Positions 27,830-38,720 of a stretch of 64,000 nt of DNA are shown one piece after another; position 1 is the stretch's first letter, and every line of letters starts with the position of its first letter. The translations under genes and the position numbers were made by a program. A model generated the notes under the pieces. It was not told the origin of the DNA. It ran no database searches and saw nothing but the letters and a program-made list of their open reading frames with translations. Origin of the DNA: Pseudomonas sp. TTU2014-080ASC (GTDB taxonomy: Bacteria > Pseudomonadota > Gammaproteobacteria > Pseudomonadales > Pseudomonadaceae); NCBI RefSeq assembly GCF_001446935.1, contig NZ_LKKK01000001.1, positions 930,001-994,000 on the forward strand, given 5' to 3'.

Positions 27830-29013
27830 CAGCAGACCTCGAACAAGCCAGCAGCGCCCATGCCGCCACCGACGCACATGGTCACCACCACGTATTTGAC
27901 TCCGCGACGCTTACCTTCCAACAGCGCATGCCCAACCATACGCGAACCGCTCATGCCATATGGATGCCCGATAGCGATGGCACCACCGTTGACGTTCAAT
28001 TTAGCCGGATCAATACCCAGCGTTTGCGCGCTGTACAGCACTTGGCAGGCAAAGGCTTCGTTGAGCTCCCACAGGCCGATATCGTCCACGCTCAGGCCAT
28101 GCTGCTTGAGCAATTTAGGCACAGCGAGTACCGGGCCGATGCCCATTTCCTCAGGTGCCAGACCGGCCACAGCGATACCTCGATAGATGCCCAGCGGATT
28201 GAGGTTGCGTTGCTCTGCCAGACGCGCATCCATCAGCACGCAGGCACTGGCACCGTCAGACAGCTGGCTGGCGTTACCGGCGGTGATGCAACCACCTTCA
28301 ATCACAGGCTTGAGCTTAGTCAGGTCGCCCAGCACGGTTTGCGGGCGATTGCCCTCATCCAGGCTCAGGGTGACGTCTTCGTAAGTCACTTCACCGGTTT
28401 CTTTGTTCTGCACTTTTTTGCGGGCGCTGACCGGTACGATCTCATCCGCAAACAGCCCGGCCTGCTGAGCAGCAGCTGTGCGCAGTTGTGATTGCAGCGA
28501 ATATTCGTCCTGAGCCTCACGGCTGATGTTGTAGCGCTTGGCGACAATCTCGGCGGTCTGCAGCATCGGCATGTAGGCGTGCTCAGCCATGCGCATCACC
28601 TGTTCATCGCGCTCGGCCATGGCCCACTCCAGATGGCGGTTCTGCACCAGGCTGATGTGCTCCTGCCCCGCACCGATGGTGACCTGCATGCCATCCACCA
28701 TGATCTGTTTAGCCGCCGTGGCAATCGCCATCAGGCCGGATGCGCACTGGCGATCCAGTGTCTGCCCACTGACCGTCAGCGGCAGCCCTGACGCCAGTGC
28801 AGCCATACGCCCCAGGTTCCAGCCTGCAGTGCCACCAGGCATGCCGGTGCCCATCACCAAATCTTCGATTTCACCGGCCTCAATACCGGCGCGCTCTACC
28901 GCGGCGCGAATCGCGTAGCTGGCCATGGTAGGTGATTTCAGATCATTGAAGGCCCCGCGAAACGCCTTGGCAATCGGCGTACGTGCGGTGGAGAGAATAA
29001 CGGCTTCTTTCAT
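27829..29013 (-). CDS. Thiolase (acetyl-CoA acyltransferase, FadA-like)
   Basis: A 394-residue thiolase. The nucleophilic Cys90 lies in DRQCASG, the active-site His in NEAFA (about 339) and HPYGMSG, and the second Cys in CVGGGMG near the C-terminus. It cleaves 3-ketoacyl-CoA at the end of the beta-oxidation cycle. It lies third in an operon of acyl-CoA dehydrogenase, hydratase/dehydrogenase, thiolase and SDR, 65 bp after the preceding gene. The context favours degradation rather than synthesis. Confidence 0.93.
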   Translation of the reverse strand: MKEAVILSTARTPIAKAFRGAFNDLKSPTMASYAIRAAVERAGIEAGEIEDLVMGTGMPGGTAGWNLGRMAALASGLPLTVSGQTLDRQCASGLMAIATAAKQIMVDGMQVTIGAGQEHISLVQNRHLEWAMAERDEQVMRMAEHAYMPMLQTAEIVAKRYNISREAQDEYSLQSQLRTAAAQQAGLFADEIVPVSARKKVQNKETGEVTYEDVTLSLDEGNRPQTVLGDLTKLKPVIEGGCITAGNASQLSDGASACVLMDARLAEQRNLNPLGIYRGIAVAGLAPEEMGIGPVLAVPKLLKQHGLSVDDIGLWELNEAFACQVLYSAQTLGIDPAKLNVNGGAIAIGHPYGMSGSRMVGHALLEGKRRGVKYVVVTMCVGGGMGAAGLFEVC

Positions 29014-29078
29014 TGTTATACGTCCTATCTAGTTCCAGGCGATAAGGGCCGAGTAAACCTCGGCCCTGCTCATGTCCT

Positions 29079-31184
29079 TCAGATTTTCTCGATTCGCTGT
29101 TTACCGGCATCCACCAAGCGTTGCAGCATTGGTGCGGGCTTGAACCACATCTCACCATAAGCACCCAGGGCCTGACGGTAGTAGTTGATAACCGCCAGCA
29201 GGTTATCCAGGCCCATTTGCTCAGCCTCATGCATAGGGCCGCCACGCCAAGCCGGGAAGCCATAGCCATTGAGGAAGACCAGATCTATATCACTGCTGCG
29301 CAAAGCGATACCTTCATCAAGCAGCTGAATACCTTCATTGATCAGGCTGAACAGGCAACGCTCGACGATTTCCTGATCTGAAATTTTCCGCCGCTCAATC
29401 CCCAACTCAGCTGCCAGCCGTTTGGCCAGCTCAATCACATGCGGGTCTTCCACACGCTCGCGGCCTTCGTAACGGTAAATACCAGCCTTGGTTTTCTGGC
29501 CGAAACGGCCTTCGGCATACAGGGCATCCCCCAACTTGCAGTAACTCGGGTCGTGAGCGATGTACTGGCGACGCGATTCACGGATCAGATAGCCGATATC
29601 GATACCGGCTAAGTCCTGCACCGCCAGCATCCCCATAGCCAGACCATGCTCAGTCAGCGCCTGGTCAATTTGCGTCGGCGAAGCACCCTCCAGCAGCAGG
29701 CGGTATGCCTCGCGGCCATAGGGCTCGAACATACGGTTGCCGATAAAGCCAAAGCACACGCCGGAAACTACGGCGATCTTGCCGATCTTGCGGGCCAGCT
29801 TCAGCGTGGTAGCCAGCACCTCTGGCGAGGTTTCCCGGGCGCGCACAACTTCCAACAGGCGCATGACGTTGGCCGGACTGAAGAAGTGCAGACCGATGAC
29901 ATCCTGCGGACGGCGGGTGACAGCAGCGATGGCATCGACATCCAGCGTCGAGGTGTTGCTGGCCAGGATTGCGCCGGGCTTACACACCTCATCAAGGGTG
30001 CGGAATACCTGCTGTTTGATTTGCAGGTTTTCGAAAACCGCTTCGATAACCAAATCAGCATCGGCGAGGTCCGCGTAGTCCAATGTTCCGCTGAGCAGTG
30101 CCATGCGTTGCTCAAGCTGATCGGCCGTGAGCTTGCCGCGCTGGACACTGATTTCGTAGTTCTTACGGATTTGCGTCAGGCCGCGATCCAATGCCTCACC
30201 TTTCTGCTCCAGCAGCGTCACGGCAATCCCGGCATTGGCGAAGTTCATCGCAATCCCACCGCCCATGGTGCCAGCGCCGATGACTGCGACTTTGTTCACC
30301 GTGCGCAGTTGCGTCTCGGCTGTAACGCCGGGTACGCGACCGGCTTCACGCTCGGCAAAGAATACGTGGCGAAGCGCAGCAGACTCTGCTGAGGCTTCAG
30401 CCTCGACAAACAACTCGGCCTCGCGCTGCAGGCCTTGCTCCAGTGGCAATTCGCAGGCGGCCTGTACCGCAGCCACAACGCGCTGCGGAGCCTGACGGCC
30501 TTTCCAGCGCTGAGCGTGGCGCTGCAAATAGTCGGTGAAGAAGTCTGTGCTCAGCCCCTTCTCCGGCTCTTCGAAAGGCGCTTTCGGTTGCGCCGGCGCA
30601 CCAGAACTGATCAGCTCTTCGGCGTACGCGCAGGCTTCATCCAGCAGGCTTTCCACCCGATGCGCCACCCGTTCAACAATGCCCAGCGCAACGGCGCGCT
30701 CAGCCTTGAGCGGTACACCGTGAAGGATAAATTCCAAGGCTGCTTCGGCTCCCACCAGACGTGGCAAACGCTGGGTACCACCGGCTCCAGGCAGCAAACC
30801 GAGGTTGATTTCCGGTAAGCCCAGACGCGCCCCCGGTGCAGCGATGCGGTAGCCGCATGCAAGCGCCAACTCCAGTCCGCCGCCCAGCGCCAGGCCTTCG
30901 ATAGCGGCAAGGGTCGGTTTGCTCAGCGAGGTCAGATAGTTCAGCACATACGGCAGCGAAGGTTGTGCATGGCTGGCCGAGGTGCCGAACTCACTAATAT
31001 CAGCACCGGCACTAAAGGGTGAACCGTACAGGATGATGGCTGCCACGTTGGTGTCACCAGCAGCGCGCTCAAGGGCTTGCTGCAAGGCCTCGCGCAGCCC
31101 CTGGCCAAGGGCATTGACTGGCGGTCGGTTCAGCGCGATCAGCGCCAGATTGTTTTCCACGCGGTAATGAACAAACTCGTTCAT
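29079..31184 (-). CDS. Bifunctional enoyl-CoA hydratase / 3-hydroxyacyl-CoA dehydrogenase
   Basis: A 701-residue FadB/FadJ-like multifunctional enzyme. The N-terminal crotonase domain carries GADISEFG near 60 and the acid pair Glu105 (GGGLE) and Glu125 (LPEINLG). The NAD-binding domain begins at about 297 with GAGTMGG (303-309), followed by two C-terminal 3HCDH domains. The frame is open 95 codons upstream, but AGGA sits 6 bases before the ATG at 31184, so the long form is rejected. It catalyses hydration and oxidation in beta-oxidation, within the operon. Confidence 0.95.
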   Translation of the reverse strand: MNEFVHYRVENNLALIALNRPPVNALGQGLREALQQALERAAGDTNVAAIILYGSPFSAGADISEFGTSASHAQPSLPYVLNYLTSLSKPTLAAIEGLALGGGLELALACGYRIAAPGARLGLPEINLGLLPGAGGTQRLPRLVGAEAALEFILHGVPLKAERAVALGIVERVAHRVESLLDEACAYAEELISSGAPAQPKAPFEEPEKGLSTDFFTDYLQRHAQRWKGRQAPQRVVAAVQAACELPLEQGLQREAELFVEAEASAESAALRHVFFAEREAGRVPGVTAETQLRTVNKVAVIGAGTMGGGIAMNFANAGIAVTLLEQKGEALDRGLTQIRKNYEISVQRGKLTADQLEQRMALLSGTLDYADLADADLVIEAVFENLQIKQQVFRTLDEVCKPGAILASNTSTLDVDAIAAVTRRPQDVIGLHFFSPANVMRLLEVVRARETSPEVLATTLKLARKIGKIAVVSGVCFGFIGNRMFEPYGREAYRLLLEGASPTQIDQALTEHGLAMGMLAVQDLAGIDIGYLIRESRRQYIAHDPSYCKLGDALYAEGRFGQKTKAGIYRYEGRERVEDPHVIELAKRLAAELGIERRKISDQEIVERCLFSLINEGIQLLDEGIALRSSDIDLVFLNGYGFPAWRGGPMHEAEQMGLDNLLAVINYYRQALGAYGEMWFKPAPMLQRLVDAGKQRIEKI

Positions 31185-31224
31185 GGTCATTCCTTTTACT
31201 TGTACATAATCGGAGCGGCGGCGG

Positions 31225-33027
31225 TTAGAACCAGCTGTCGCGCATGTCAAAACAGATACGGTTGGCGGTGCTGAGCAGGCGCGCCCGGCCTTCGATCCCT
31301 GCCAATTCCCAGTCCATGAAGTAGCGGGCGGCCTGCAATTTGCCCTGATAAAATTCGGCTTCGGTGCCACTGGCACCGGCCTGCAGGCCACGGCTGGCAG
31401 CCAGTGCCTGGGACAGCCAGTTCCACCCCAGCACCAGCTTGCCGAACACATCAAGGAAAGCGGTGGCATTGCTCAAGCCCAGGTCCGCATTGGCCGCGAC
31501 CTGCTCCTGCATATCCGCAGTCAGGCGCTCAACTATCCGCAGGGCCGTGCGCAGGGCTGTGGCTAACAGCATGCAATGGTTGTCCTGGGTCGCATCGGCC
31601 ACGGTCTGATGGACTTTGTTCAGGAACAGCCCGTAGCCATCACCACCGCGTGGGCCCAGCTTGCGGCCCAGCAGGTCGATTGCCTGAATACCTTCGGTAC
31701 CTTCGTGAATTGGATTGAGGCGGTTGTCGCGGTACAGCTGCTCAAGCACGTACTCGCGGGTATAGCCCGAGCCGCCCAGCACCTGAATACCGATCTCCGA
31801 GGCCAACAGGCCATAACGCGATGGCCAGCTTTTCACCACCGGCGTGAGCAGATCGAGCAGTTCAGCCGCCTCACGTCGCTGGATCGGATCGGCAGCAGTG
31901 TGGCTGTCTTCAACCAGACTACTGGCGTACAGGCACAGCGACAGGCTGCCTTCGGCATAGACCTTTTGCTGCAGCAGCATGCGACGCACATCAGCGTGTT
32001 CGATGATGCGCACCTGCGGGCTGAGCGGGTCTTTATTGCCGGGATGGCGGCCCTGCGGACGCTCGCGGGCATAGTCCAGCGCATGGACAAAACTCTGATA
32101 ACCCAGACTGGCAGCACCCAGCCCCACGCCAACACGGGCCTCGTTCATCATCTGGAACATATAGGCCAGACCTTTATTGGCCTCGCCGACCAGGTAACCG
32201 ACCGCACCGTCCTTCTCGCCAAAGCTGAGCACGGTTGAGGTGGTGTTGCGATACCCCATTTTGTGCAACAGACCGGCCAGGGCGACGTCATTGCGTGCAC
32301 CTAAACTGCCGTCCTGATTGACCAGAATCTTGGGCACCAGAAACAGGGAAATACCCTTCACACCGACCGGAGCACCTTCGATGCGGGCCAACACCATGTG
32401 CACGATGTTTTCGGTCAGTTCGTGGTCACCGCCGGAAATAAACATCTTGCTGCCGGTAATGCGGTAGGTGCCATCTTCGGCTGCACGTGCGCTGGTGCGC
32501 AGGTCCCCCAATGCTGACCCCTGACCGGGTTCGGTCATGGCCATGGTGCCACTGAAACGACCATCGAGCATCGGCGGCAGATAGCGGCCGCAGAGTTCTG
32601 CGCTGGCAAAACTCTTGATCAGGTTGGCAGCGGCGATGCTGAGGAAGGAGTAACCCACCGTGGCGATATTGGCCGCGTTGAAGTAAGCCATGCAGGCGCG
32701 CAGCAATACTTCCGGCAATTGCAGACCACCGTCTTCGTAATCGTGGTGAGCAGCAAGAAAGCCCGCCTCGGCAAAGGCATCCCAGGCCGCTTTGGTCTCT
32801 GGGATGAGGCTGACTTTTTCGCCGTCAAAGGTGGGTTCGTTGGCGTCACCTTTCTGATTGTGCGGTGCGTAATACTGCTGAGCTAAGGTGCGGGCTGTTT
32901 CCAGCGTGGCATCGAAGACGCCCAGATCGTGTTCGGCGTAACGCGGACGCTGCAGCAGCGACTGTGTGTCGAGCATCTCATAGAGTTGGAAGCGTACATC
33001 GCGGTCGTTGAGCAACTGGTCGGTCAT
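31225..33027 (-). CDS. Acyl-CoA dehydrogenase (long, DmdC/AidB-like subgroup)
   Basis: A 600-residue FAD-dependent acyl-CoA dehydrogenase, longer than the usual 380. The FAD-contact motif TEPGQGS is at 165-171, and the catalytic base is Glu442 in NPIHEGTEGIQ. An extra helical C-terminal domain follows about residue 460, as in the acyl-CoA dehydrogenases with a C-terminal DUF extension. The ATG at 33027 starts MTDQL; an extension of 22 codons is rejected for lack of a ribosome site. It is the first gene of the beta-oxidation operon and probably catalyses the first oxidation. Chain-length preference is unknown. Confidence 0.93.
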   Translation of the reverse strand: MTDQLLNDRDVRFQLYEMLDTQSLLQRPRYAEHDLGVFDATLETARTLAQQYYAPHNQKGDANEPTFDGEKVSLIPETKAAWDAFAEAGFLAAHHDYEDGGLQLPEVLLRACMAYFNAANIATVGYSFLSIAAANLIKSFASAELCGRYLPPMLDGRFSGTMAMTEPGQGSALGDLRTSARAAEDGTYRITGSKMFISGGDHELTENIVHMVLARIEGAPVGVKGISLFLVPKILVNQDGSLGARNDVALAGLLHKMGYRNTTSTVLSFGEKDGAVGYLVGEANKGLAYMFQMMNEARVGVGLGAASLGYQSFVHALDYARERPQGRHPGNKDPLSPQVRIIEHADVRRMLLQQKVYAEGSLSLCLYASSLVEDSHTAADPIQRREAAELLDLLTPVVKSWPSRYGLLASEIGIQVLGGSGYTREYVLEQLYRDNRLNPIHEGTEGIQAIDLLGRKLGPRGGDGYGLFLNKVHQTVADATQDNHCMLLATALRTALRIVERLTADMQEQVAANADLGLSNATAFLDVFGKLVLGWNWLSQALAASRGLQAGASGTEAEFYQGKLQAARYFMDWELAGIEGRARLLSTANRICFDMRDSWF

Positions 33028-33128
33028 GGCAGTCTCGCAAGCAAATAATGGCAAGGCGCTGTTGTAGCAAAGCCATTTTTTGCCCGCGTCCAACTGCGGG
33101 TGGAGATTTCAACTCAAGCGGGTGGAAT

Positions 33129-35786
33129 TCACTCCTCCGTCACTAGATTCAAGGCCCTGGCGACTTGAACTGCTGCCTCACGGTCCGCTGCGTCCAGTTT
33201 GCGGAATAAGTTGTTGATGTGGGTTTTAACTGTGCTCAGGCTGATAAACAGCGCATCAGCAATTTGCTGATTTTGCTGGCCCTGAGCGATGCGTCTGAGT
33301 ACATCTTGCTCACGCCGGGTCAAGGGTTCAGCCAGCGCCTGACTGTTCTGCTCGCGCCCGCCCAACTCGCGCAACAGCCCGGCCAGTTGTTCACGCTCCG
33401 GCAAGGGCTGCAGCAGCTCGTACTGGCGGCGCAGCGCTGGGGTAAGTAACTGCCGCCACAGCTCTTCAAGCTCGCGACCTTCCTGCAGCAGCAGGCGACT
33501 GCAATCCACAGCGGCGGTCATTTGCAGAGCCTGCTCCAGATGCTGCAAAGCTGCCCCCCGCTCCCCCTGATCCTGACAAAGCGTGGCCGAGAGAATGTGC
33601 AGCTCAATGCTCAGTTGCTGATCCTGTTCCAGCTCAGCCTGCTCCCGCAGCTGCTGAACGATTTTGCCCGCAACTGGATGCTGGCCCAGATGCCGTTGCA
33701 CCCAGGCGTAGGCCAGCCACTCCTCGGCGGACACAGCCTCAGCGTAACGGCGCGTGCACCAATGCCATTCACCGAGCCAGCCCATGATGAAATCCTGATC
33801 CCGCTCACGCACCGCCAGGCGCACCCGCTGCGCGCCAGTCTGCCGGTACAAGCCGAATAACTTGCTGCTGCGGGCCAAACGCCGCGCCTCATCCCAACGC
33901 GCCCTTGCCTGCTCAGGTTTGCCGCTGGCTAACAGACACAGTCCCTGATGATGCAAGACGCAAGGCAAACCGAAACCTTGGGCAAAGCCCAGCGCCAGAG
34001 TTTCAGCCTGAGCCAGATAAGCACTGGCCTGTGCAGTTTCACCCGCCTGCAACACCACCTGTGCCATCCCCAGCACCTGATAGAGATCATAAAAACCGTG
34101 GCCCTGCTCCCCCGCCGGGGTTTTGGCCATTTGCGTGAAGCGCGTTTTGGCCTGATCGAACTGACCTTGGGCCAGCTCGATTTGCCCCAACTGCCAGTGC
34201 AGCAAATTGGCATAACCGGCAAATTGCAGCGGTTCAATCTGAGCCAGTGCCGCCTCCGTGTCCCGACGCGCCAAGCGCAGCTGGCCAAGGGCGAGCAAAT
34301 TGCTGCCACGGTTGAACAGCAACACCGCCGTGGCAGCATTGCTTTGTGGGTACTCATGCAGGGCGTGGCTCACCACCTCAATGCCGTGCGCGTAATTGCC
34401 CCCCAAATAAGCCAGACGACTGCGCAAGAAGGCCAACGTCTGCAAGGAGCGCTGCCGCCGTTGCACCGACAGTAGGCGCGCGCCCAACTGGCGCTGCAGT
34501 CGCCGCATACAACCGGCGGCCCGCTGGATATCGCCGATCACTGTCACCACACTGGCTTCGGTGATGGTCAGGGTGAGATGGTCATCAGCGCTGAAACCCG
34601 GCAGCTCCGCCATGAACGCCATCACCTCATTAACCTTGCCTTCACGCAGCAGATCAAAGCTGTGCTGTTCCAGCGTCAGCAGAAAGGTTTTGAAATCCCG
34701 GCCACGGCCTAACTGCAACATGGCTTCGGTGTAGCAGCGCTGCTGCAACAGCCACTGCGCAGCCTGACGGTGCAGCTTTTGCAGGTCCTGCACTGAGCGT
34801 TTCAGAGCGCGCTGGTAGAGAGCCAGACGTAACTGCGGATGCAGTTGGTAGGGCAAACGCTCATCTGGACTGTGGCGGATAAACACATCGGCGGCCAGCA
34901 AGCGCTCCAGCAGTTTGGGCGCATCAGCAAAGCCACTGAGATTAACGGCCAGGGCATCATCCCAAGCGTTGAGCAGGGATAAGCGCTCAAGCAAATGCTG
35001 AACGCGCGGCGGCAACGCAGCTAGCACCTCCTCCCGGAAATACTGGCTCAGCCACCCCAGAACCTGATTCTCCTGTGCCGAACTGAACTGCGGCAGTGCC
35101 TGACTGCTCGCCACACAGGCCTGCAAGCCCATCAGCACACCACTGATCCAGCCCTCATTGGCCACCCGCAACTGGTAAGCCAACGCGCTGGCAATTGGCG
35201 TACCACGGGCACGGGCCAGGGCTTCGATATCACTGCTGCTCAGCTCTAGCTGATAGCTATCAATCAGCTGCAATTGCCCATTACGACGTAAATGGCCAAA
35301 GGCAATCTGCGGCTGGCCCTGACTCCCGGCCAACAGGTGCAAGCCCGCGGGTGCATGACGCAGCAGGTCGTTGATAAAGCCTTTGCTGGCAGACGAATGC
35401 AGCTCATGCAGGTCATCCAGCACCAGCGTGAACACCGCTTGCTGCTCCAGATGACTGCTGATTTCAGCCCACACCTGCTGAGCGTTGAATGTCTGCTGGG
35501 GCGCAGCGGCGGGTAGGCCTAACGCCTGCCGCAGGTGCAGCAGCAAGCTTAACGGCTGATTATCCTGCGCCTCACAACGCAGCCACGCCCAAGGCGTCTC
35601 AAGCCCGGCCACGTACTGCGCCATCAGTGTGCTTTTGCCGTAACCCGGCGGAGCACAAAGCAGGCTCAAGCGGCAACCGCTCTGGCCAGCCCGCTGTAGA
35701 CAAGCGAGCAATTCGGTCCGAACGATCGTGCATGAAGGCATGACCGGCGGTCGAATTTTATTCAATTTCACAACTGGTATTTGCAT
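33129..35786 (-). CDS. MalT-like LuxR regulator (885 residues)
   Basis: A large STAND-class transcription activator. It has Walker A APPGYGKS (45-52), Walker B LVLDDLHEL near 125, a winged-helix region to about 330, and a long alpha-helical TPR-like sensor region (about 350-790). The LuxR helix-turn-helix is at about 820-880 (PLTRREQDVL, STVKTHINNLFRKLD). The effector is presumably a small molecule bound by the TPR part, as maltotriose is by MalT. It lies upstream of the acyl-CoA dehydrogenase operon on the same strand and divergent from an acyl-CoA ligase gene. It could control both. Confidence 0.9.
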   Translation of the reverse strand: MQIPVVKLNKIRPPVMPSCTIVRTELLACLQRAGQSGCRLSLLCAPPGYGKSTLMAQYVAGLETPWAWLRCEAQDNQPLSLLLHLRQALGLPAAAPQQTFNAQQVWAEISSHLEQQAVFTLVLDDLHELHSSASKGFINDLLRHAPAGLHLLAGSQGQPQIAFGHLRRNGQLQLIDSYQLELSSSDIEALARARGTPIASALAYQLRVANEGWISGVLMGLQACVASSQALPQFSSAQENQVLGWLSQYFREEVLAALPPRVQHLLERLSLLNAWDDALAVNLSGFADAPKLLERLLAADVFIRHSPDERLPYQLHPQLRLALYQRALKRSVQDLQKLHRQAAQWLLQQRCYTEAMLQLGRGRDFKTFLLTLEQHSFDLLREGKVNEVMAFMAELPGFSADDHLTLTITEASVVTVIGDIQRAAGCMRRLQRQLGARLLSVQRRQRSLQTLAFLRSRLAYLGGNYAHGIEVVSHALHEYPQSNAATAVLLFNRGSNLLALGQLRLARRDTEAALAQIEPLQFAGYANLLHWQLGQIELAQGQFDQAKTRFTQMAKTPAGEQGHGFYDLYQVLGMAQVVLQAGETAQASAYLAQAETLALGFAQGFGLPCVLHHQGLCLLASGKPEQARARWDEARRLARSSKLFGLYRQTGAQRVRLAVRERDQDFIMGWLGEWHWCTRRYAEAVSAEEWLAYAWVQRHLGQHPVAGKIVQQLREQAELEQDQQLSIELHILSATLCQDQGERGAALQHLEQALQMTAAVDCSRLLLQEGRELEELWRQLLTPALRRQYELLQPLPEREQLAGLLRELGGREQNSQALAEPLTRREQDVLRRIAQGQQNQQIADALFISLSTVKTHINNLFRKLDAADREAAVQVARALNLVTEE

Positions 35787-36078
35787 GAAAAAGTGCCGGT
35801 ACTGACGAAGGATGCGCAGCGGAATAATCCATCAGCTGAATCTGAGTATAGGTGCTGGGGTAACGGCTCCGACAGACCCAAAAACTGTTCTTACGCCCCA
35901 TATTACCGGCCTTACGCAGAACTAAAACCAAAGTGTTGCAGTAACTTTCACTTAACTCGCCCTGAGTTTTTTGAACTGTTCAGCGGTCGTTTTCTAGCCA
36001 TAACCTCACAACACAAGCGTGCCAATAGAGCACCTCGTTCGGCACGAAACGACCACTAATTAGAACAAGAGACTCGTT
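35787..36078. promoter_or_regulatory. Divergent control region between MalT-like gene and acyl-CoA ligase
   Basis: This is a 292-bp region of mixed composition. Two nested inverted repeats lie in its right half: GGTCGTTT (35985-35992) with AAACGACC (36047-36054), and CGTGCC (36018-36023) with GGCACG (36041-36046). The right arms are contiguous while the left arms are separated by 25 bases. This could be a leader hairpin or operator. No gene is seen. Confidence 0.4.
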
Positions 36079-37761
36079 ATGCAAGCCCCATGGATTAACG
36101 CCTATCCTGAAGGTGTGCGCTGGGATACCGCGCTTCCTCCCCGCAATCTGCTGCAAGACCTGGATCAAGCAGTTGCCACATGGCCGCAACGGCCGGCTCT
36201 GGACTTTATGGGGCGCAAGCTCAGTTATCTGGAGCTTTGCGAACTGATCAACAAGGCCGCCAAAGGCTTGCAGGCACTGGGCGTCAAGCCCGGCGTGCAT
36301 GTGGGCCTGTTCTTGCCTAACGTGCCGCACTACATCATCAGCTTCTTTGCGATTCTGCGAGCGGGTGGCTGCGTGGTGAACTACTCACCGCTGGATGCGG
36401 GCTGCGTGCTTGAACACAAGATCGAAGACAGCCAGACCGACATCCTTCTGACCCTGGACCTACAGGCCCTTTACCCGAAAATGGCCGAGCTGCTGCAGCA
36501 TACCCGCCTGCAAAAACTCATCGTTGGCTCACTCGGGGAATACTCCGCCGCGCCGGAGCAGATTCAGCAGGGCCTGCGCCAGCAAGGGCAACTGGCTGAC
36601 GTCAGCTATAACGCCGACATCCTGTCATTCGCAGCCCTGCTGGATAACGAAGGCGACTACCAAACCTACCCGATTGACGATCCAACCTCGGCCCTGGCCG
36701 TGCTGCAATACACCGGCGGCACCACCGGCCTGCCTAAAGGCGCGATGCTCAGCCACGCCAATCTGACGGCCGCCACCTCCATGTGCGCCCTGACCAGCGT
36801 GGATAATGATCAACTGCTGCATGTGGGCAAAGAGCGGGTGCTGACCGTGCTGCCGCTGTTCCACGTCTACGCCATGGTCGTAGAAATGCTGCTGTCGGTG
36901 CGCATCGGCGCGGAGATCGTGCTGATGGTCAAGTTCGATCCCGAGGCAGTCTTCAATGAAATCCACACTGGCCGCATCAGCCTGTTCCCCGGCGTGCCGA
37001 CCATGTTCACCGCCCTGAGCAGCCATCCGCGCATCAGCGAGTTCACCCTCGATTCCCTGAAAATCTGCGTCAGTGGCGGTGCCCCGCTGCCGGTAGAGCT
37101 GGTCAGCCGCTTCAAGGGCCAGACCGGCTGCCGCATCACCGAAGGTTGGGGCATGACCGAGACCTGCTCGACCGGCACCTTTACCCCGGTGTTCAGCCAG
37201 CCACGACCGGGTTCCTGTGGGATTCCAGCGCCGAACGTGACCATCAGCCTACGCGACCTGGACGACAGCTCACGGGAGGTACCGGCAGGCCAGCCGGGTG
37301 AAATCTGCATTGCCAGCCCCAGCGTTATGCTCGGCTACTGGAACAAGCCGGAGGCCAACGCCGAAAGCTTCACCGCGGATGGATTCTTACGCACCGGCGA
37401 CGTCGGCCATATGGATCAGGACGGCTACCTGTACATCGTCGACCGCACCAAGGACATGCTGTTGTGCAGCGGTTTCAACGTCTATCCGCGAGTGATTGAA
37501 GAGGCCATCTACGCGCACCCGGCCGTTGAAGAAGTGATGGTCATCGGCATCCCCGATGAGTATCGCGGACAGTCGCCTAAGGCCTACATGAAGCTGCGCG
37601 ACAGCCATGCGCCGTTTGCACTGGAGGAGCTGCAGCACTTCCTCAAAGACCGTCTGGGCAAGCACGAAATGGTCCAGGCCATCGAATTCCGTGAAACCCT
37701 GCCCAAAACACCGGTGGGCAAGCTGTCCAAGAAAATGCTTCACGACGAATTAAACGCTTAA
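36079..37761 (+). CDS. Long-chain fatty-acid-CoA ligase (AMP-forming)
   Basis: A 560-residue adenylate-forming enzyme. The ATP loop YTGGTTGLPKG lies near 211-221, GWGMTETCS near 356 is the A5-like motif, and TGDVGHMDQDGYLYIVDR with KDMLLCSGFNVYP forms the hinge region. The catalytic Lys is in TPVGKLSKK at the end. It activates free fatty acids to acyl-CoA and thus feeds the acyl-CoA dehydrogenase operon encoded on the other side of the LuxR gene. Chain length is not readable. A hydrolase gene follows 37 bp after its stop. Confidence 0.93.
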   Translation: MQAPWINAYPEGVRWDTALPPRNLLQDLDQAVATWPQRPALDFMGRKLSYLELCELINKAAKGLQALGVKPGVHVGLFLPNVPHYIISFFAILRAGGCVVNYSPLDAGCVLEHKIEDSQTDILLTLDLQALYPKMAELLQHTRLQKLIVGSLGEYSAAPEQIQQGLRQQGQLADVSYNADILSFAALLDNEGDYQTYPIDDPTSALAVLQYTGGTTGLPKGAMLSHANLTAATSMCALTSVDNDQLLHVGKERVLTVLPLFHVYAMVVEMLLSVRIGAEIVLMVKFDPEAVFNEIHTGRISLFPGVPTMFTALSSHPRISEFTLDSLKICVSGGAPLPVELVSRFKGQTGCRITEGWGMTETCSTGTFTPVFSQPRPGSCGIPAPNVTISLRDLDDSSREVPAGQPGEICIASPSVMLGYWNKPEANAESFTADGFLRTGDVGHMDQDGYLYIVDRTKDMLLCSGFNVYPRVIEEAIYAHPAVEEVMVIGIPDEYRGQSPKAYMKLRDSHAPFALEELQHFLKDRLGKHEMVQAIEFRETLPKTPVGKLSKKMLHDELNA

Positions 37762-37798
37762 GCCGTTTACTGCACACAGCGCAATGGAGATGCACCCG

Positions 37799-38614
37799 AT
37801 GAATGCCCCATCCCCTACCACGCCCCCGGATAAACCGGGGGCACCGGAGGAAAACACTGGCCCGTCCAGACTCCTGCTCGCCTTGGAAGGCCGGGCAGTT
37901 CTGGAATGGTTGTCCGTACCCCTGGCCATGCCCTGGCTACAGCGGCACGTACCGGCAGGTGATGGTCATGCCGTTTTGATTATTCCGGGCTTTCTCGCCG
38001 GTGACAGCTCCACCCTGCCCCTGCGCCGGTTCCTCGACCGGCGTGGATACCGCACTCAGGGTTGGCTCCAGGGCCGCAACCTGGGGCCACGCAATGGCGT
38101 GGTCGCCCAGCTGGTGCAACAGTTAAACAAACTACATGACAGCTCAGGCGGCAAAGTCAGTCTGATTGGCTGGAGTCTGGGCGGGATTCTCGCCCGCGAA
38201 TTGGCCCGTCAATATCCGCAGTGGGTCAGGCAAGTCATCACCCTCGGCAGCCCGCTGTATGGCACGCCGCAAACCAGCACCAATGTCTGGCGTTTGTACC
38301 AGCATTTCAATGCCGGACATGAGCAGGAAGTTGAGCGCGGCGAAGGCGCACCACCCGTGCCAACCACATCAATCTTCAGCCGCGCAGACGGCATCGTCGG
38401 CTGGAAAGGCAGCCTCGAACAACAGGGTAAACAAATCGACAACATCGAGGTGAAAAGCGCCAGTCACCTGGGCCTCGGAATCAACCCCATGGTGTGGTTC
38501 ATCGTGGGCGAGCGTCTGGCTCAGAAAGAATCGGACTGGAAACCCTTTGCGGCAACCGGGCTATGTCGCTGGCTGACACGCAGCCACCCACTGGCCGCTC
38601 CGACAACGCGCTAA
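37799..38614 (+). CDS. Alpha/beta hydrolase (lipase-like)
   Basis: A 271-residue alpha/beta hydrolase. The oxyanion region IIPGFLAG lies at about 60-67, the nucleophile elbow GWSLGG near 123-128, and a probable His in SASHLGLG near 230. There is no signal peptide, so it acts in the cytoplasm. The ATG at 37799 has GGAG 9 bases upstream; the frame is open five codons earlier. It sits between the acyl-CoA ligase and the wax-ester synthase on the same strand, which suggests turnover of storage or substrate esters, but the substrate is unknown. Confidence 0.82.
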   Translation: MNAPSPTTPPDKPGAPEENTGPSRLLLALEGRAVLEWLSVPLAMPWLQRHVPAGDGHAVLIIPGFLAGDSSTLPLRRFLDRRGYRTQGWLQGRNLGPRNGVVAQLVQQLNKLHDSSGGKVSLIGWSLGGILARELARQYPQWVRQVITLGSPLYGTPQTSTNVWRLYQHFNAGHEQEVERGEGAPPVPTTSIFSRADGIVGWKGSLEQQGKQIDNIEVKSASHLGLGINPMVWFIVGERLAQKESDWKPFAATGLCRWLTRSHPLAAPTTR

Positions 38615-38720
38615 ATCTCACCGGCAGCAGCCGGTCAGTGCAGTTTCAGCGCTTCAGATTACTCGTATAACGGCGAGACAGCCCGCGCCAACCCGGGTTC
38701 GCCCAATGGAGCACGACGTG

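Noticed and set aside
31185..31469. 95-codon N-terminal extension of the hydratase/dehydrogenase
   Set aside because: Composition is Cys/Trp/Arg-rich and unlike the enzyme family; the ATG at 31184 has a proper AGGA and starts at the conserved crotonase domain.
33028..33128. CCCGC/GCGGG hairpin after the MalT-like gene, considered as a terminator
   Set aside because: It is followed on the minus strand by an A-run, not a T-run, so it does not look like a rho-independent terminator.
38620..38635. ACCGGC-AGCA-GCCGGT hairpin after the lipase-like gene
   Set aside because: Only a 6-bp stem with no T-run; too short to call a terminator, and transcription probably continues into the wax-ester synthase.
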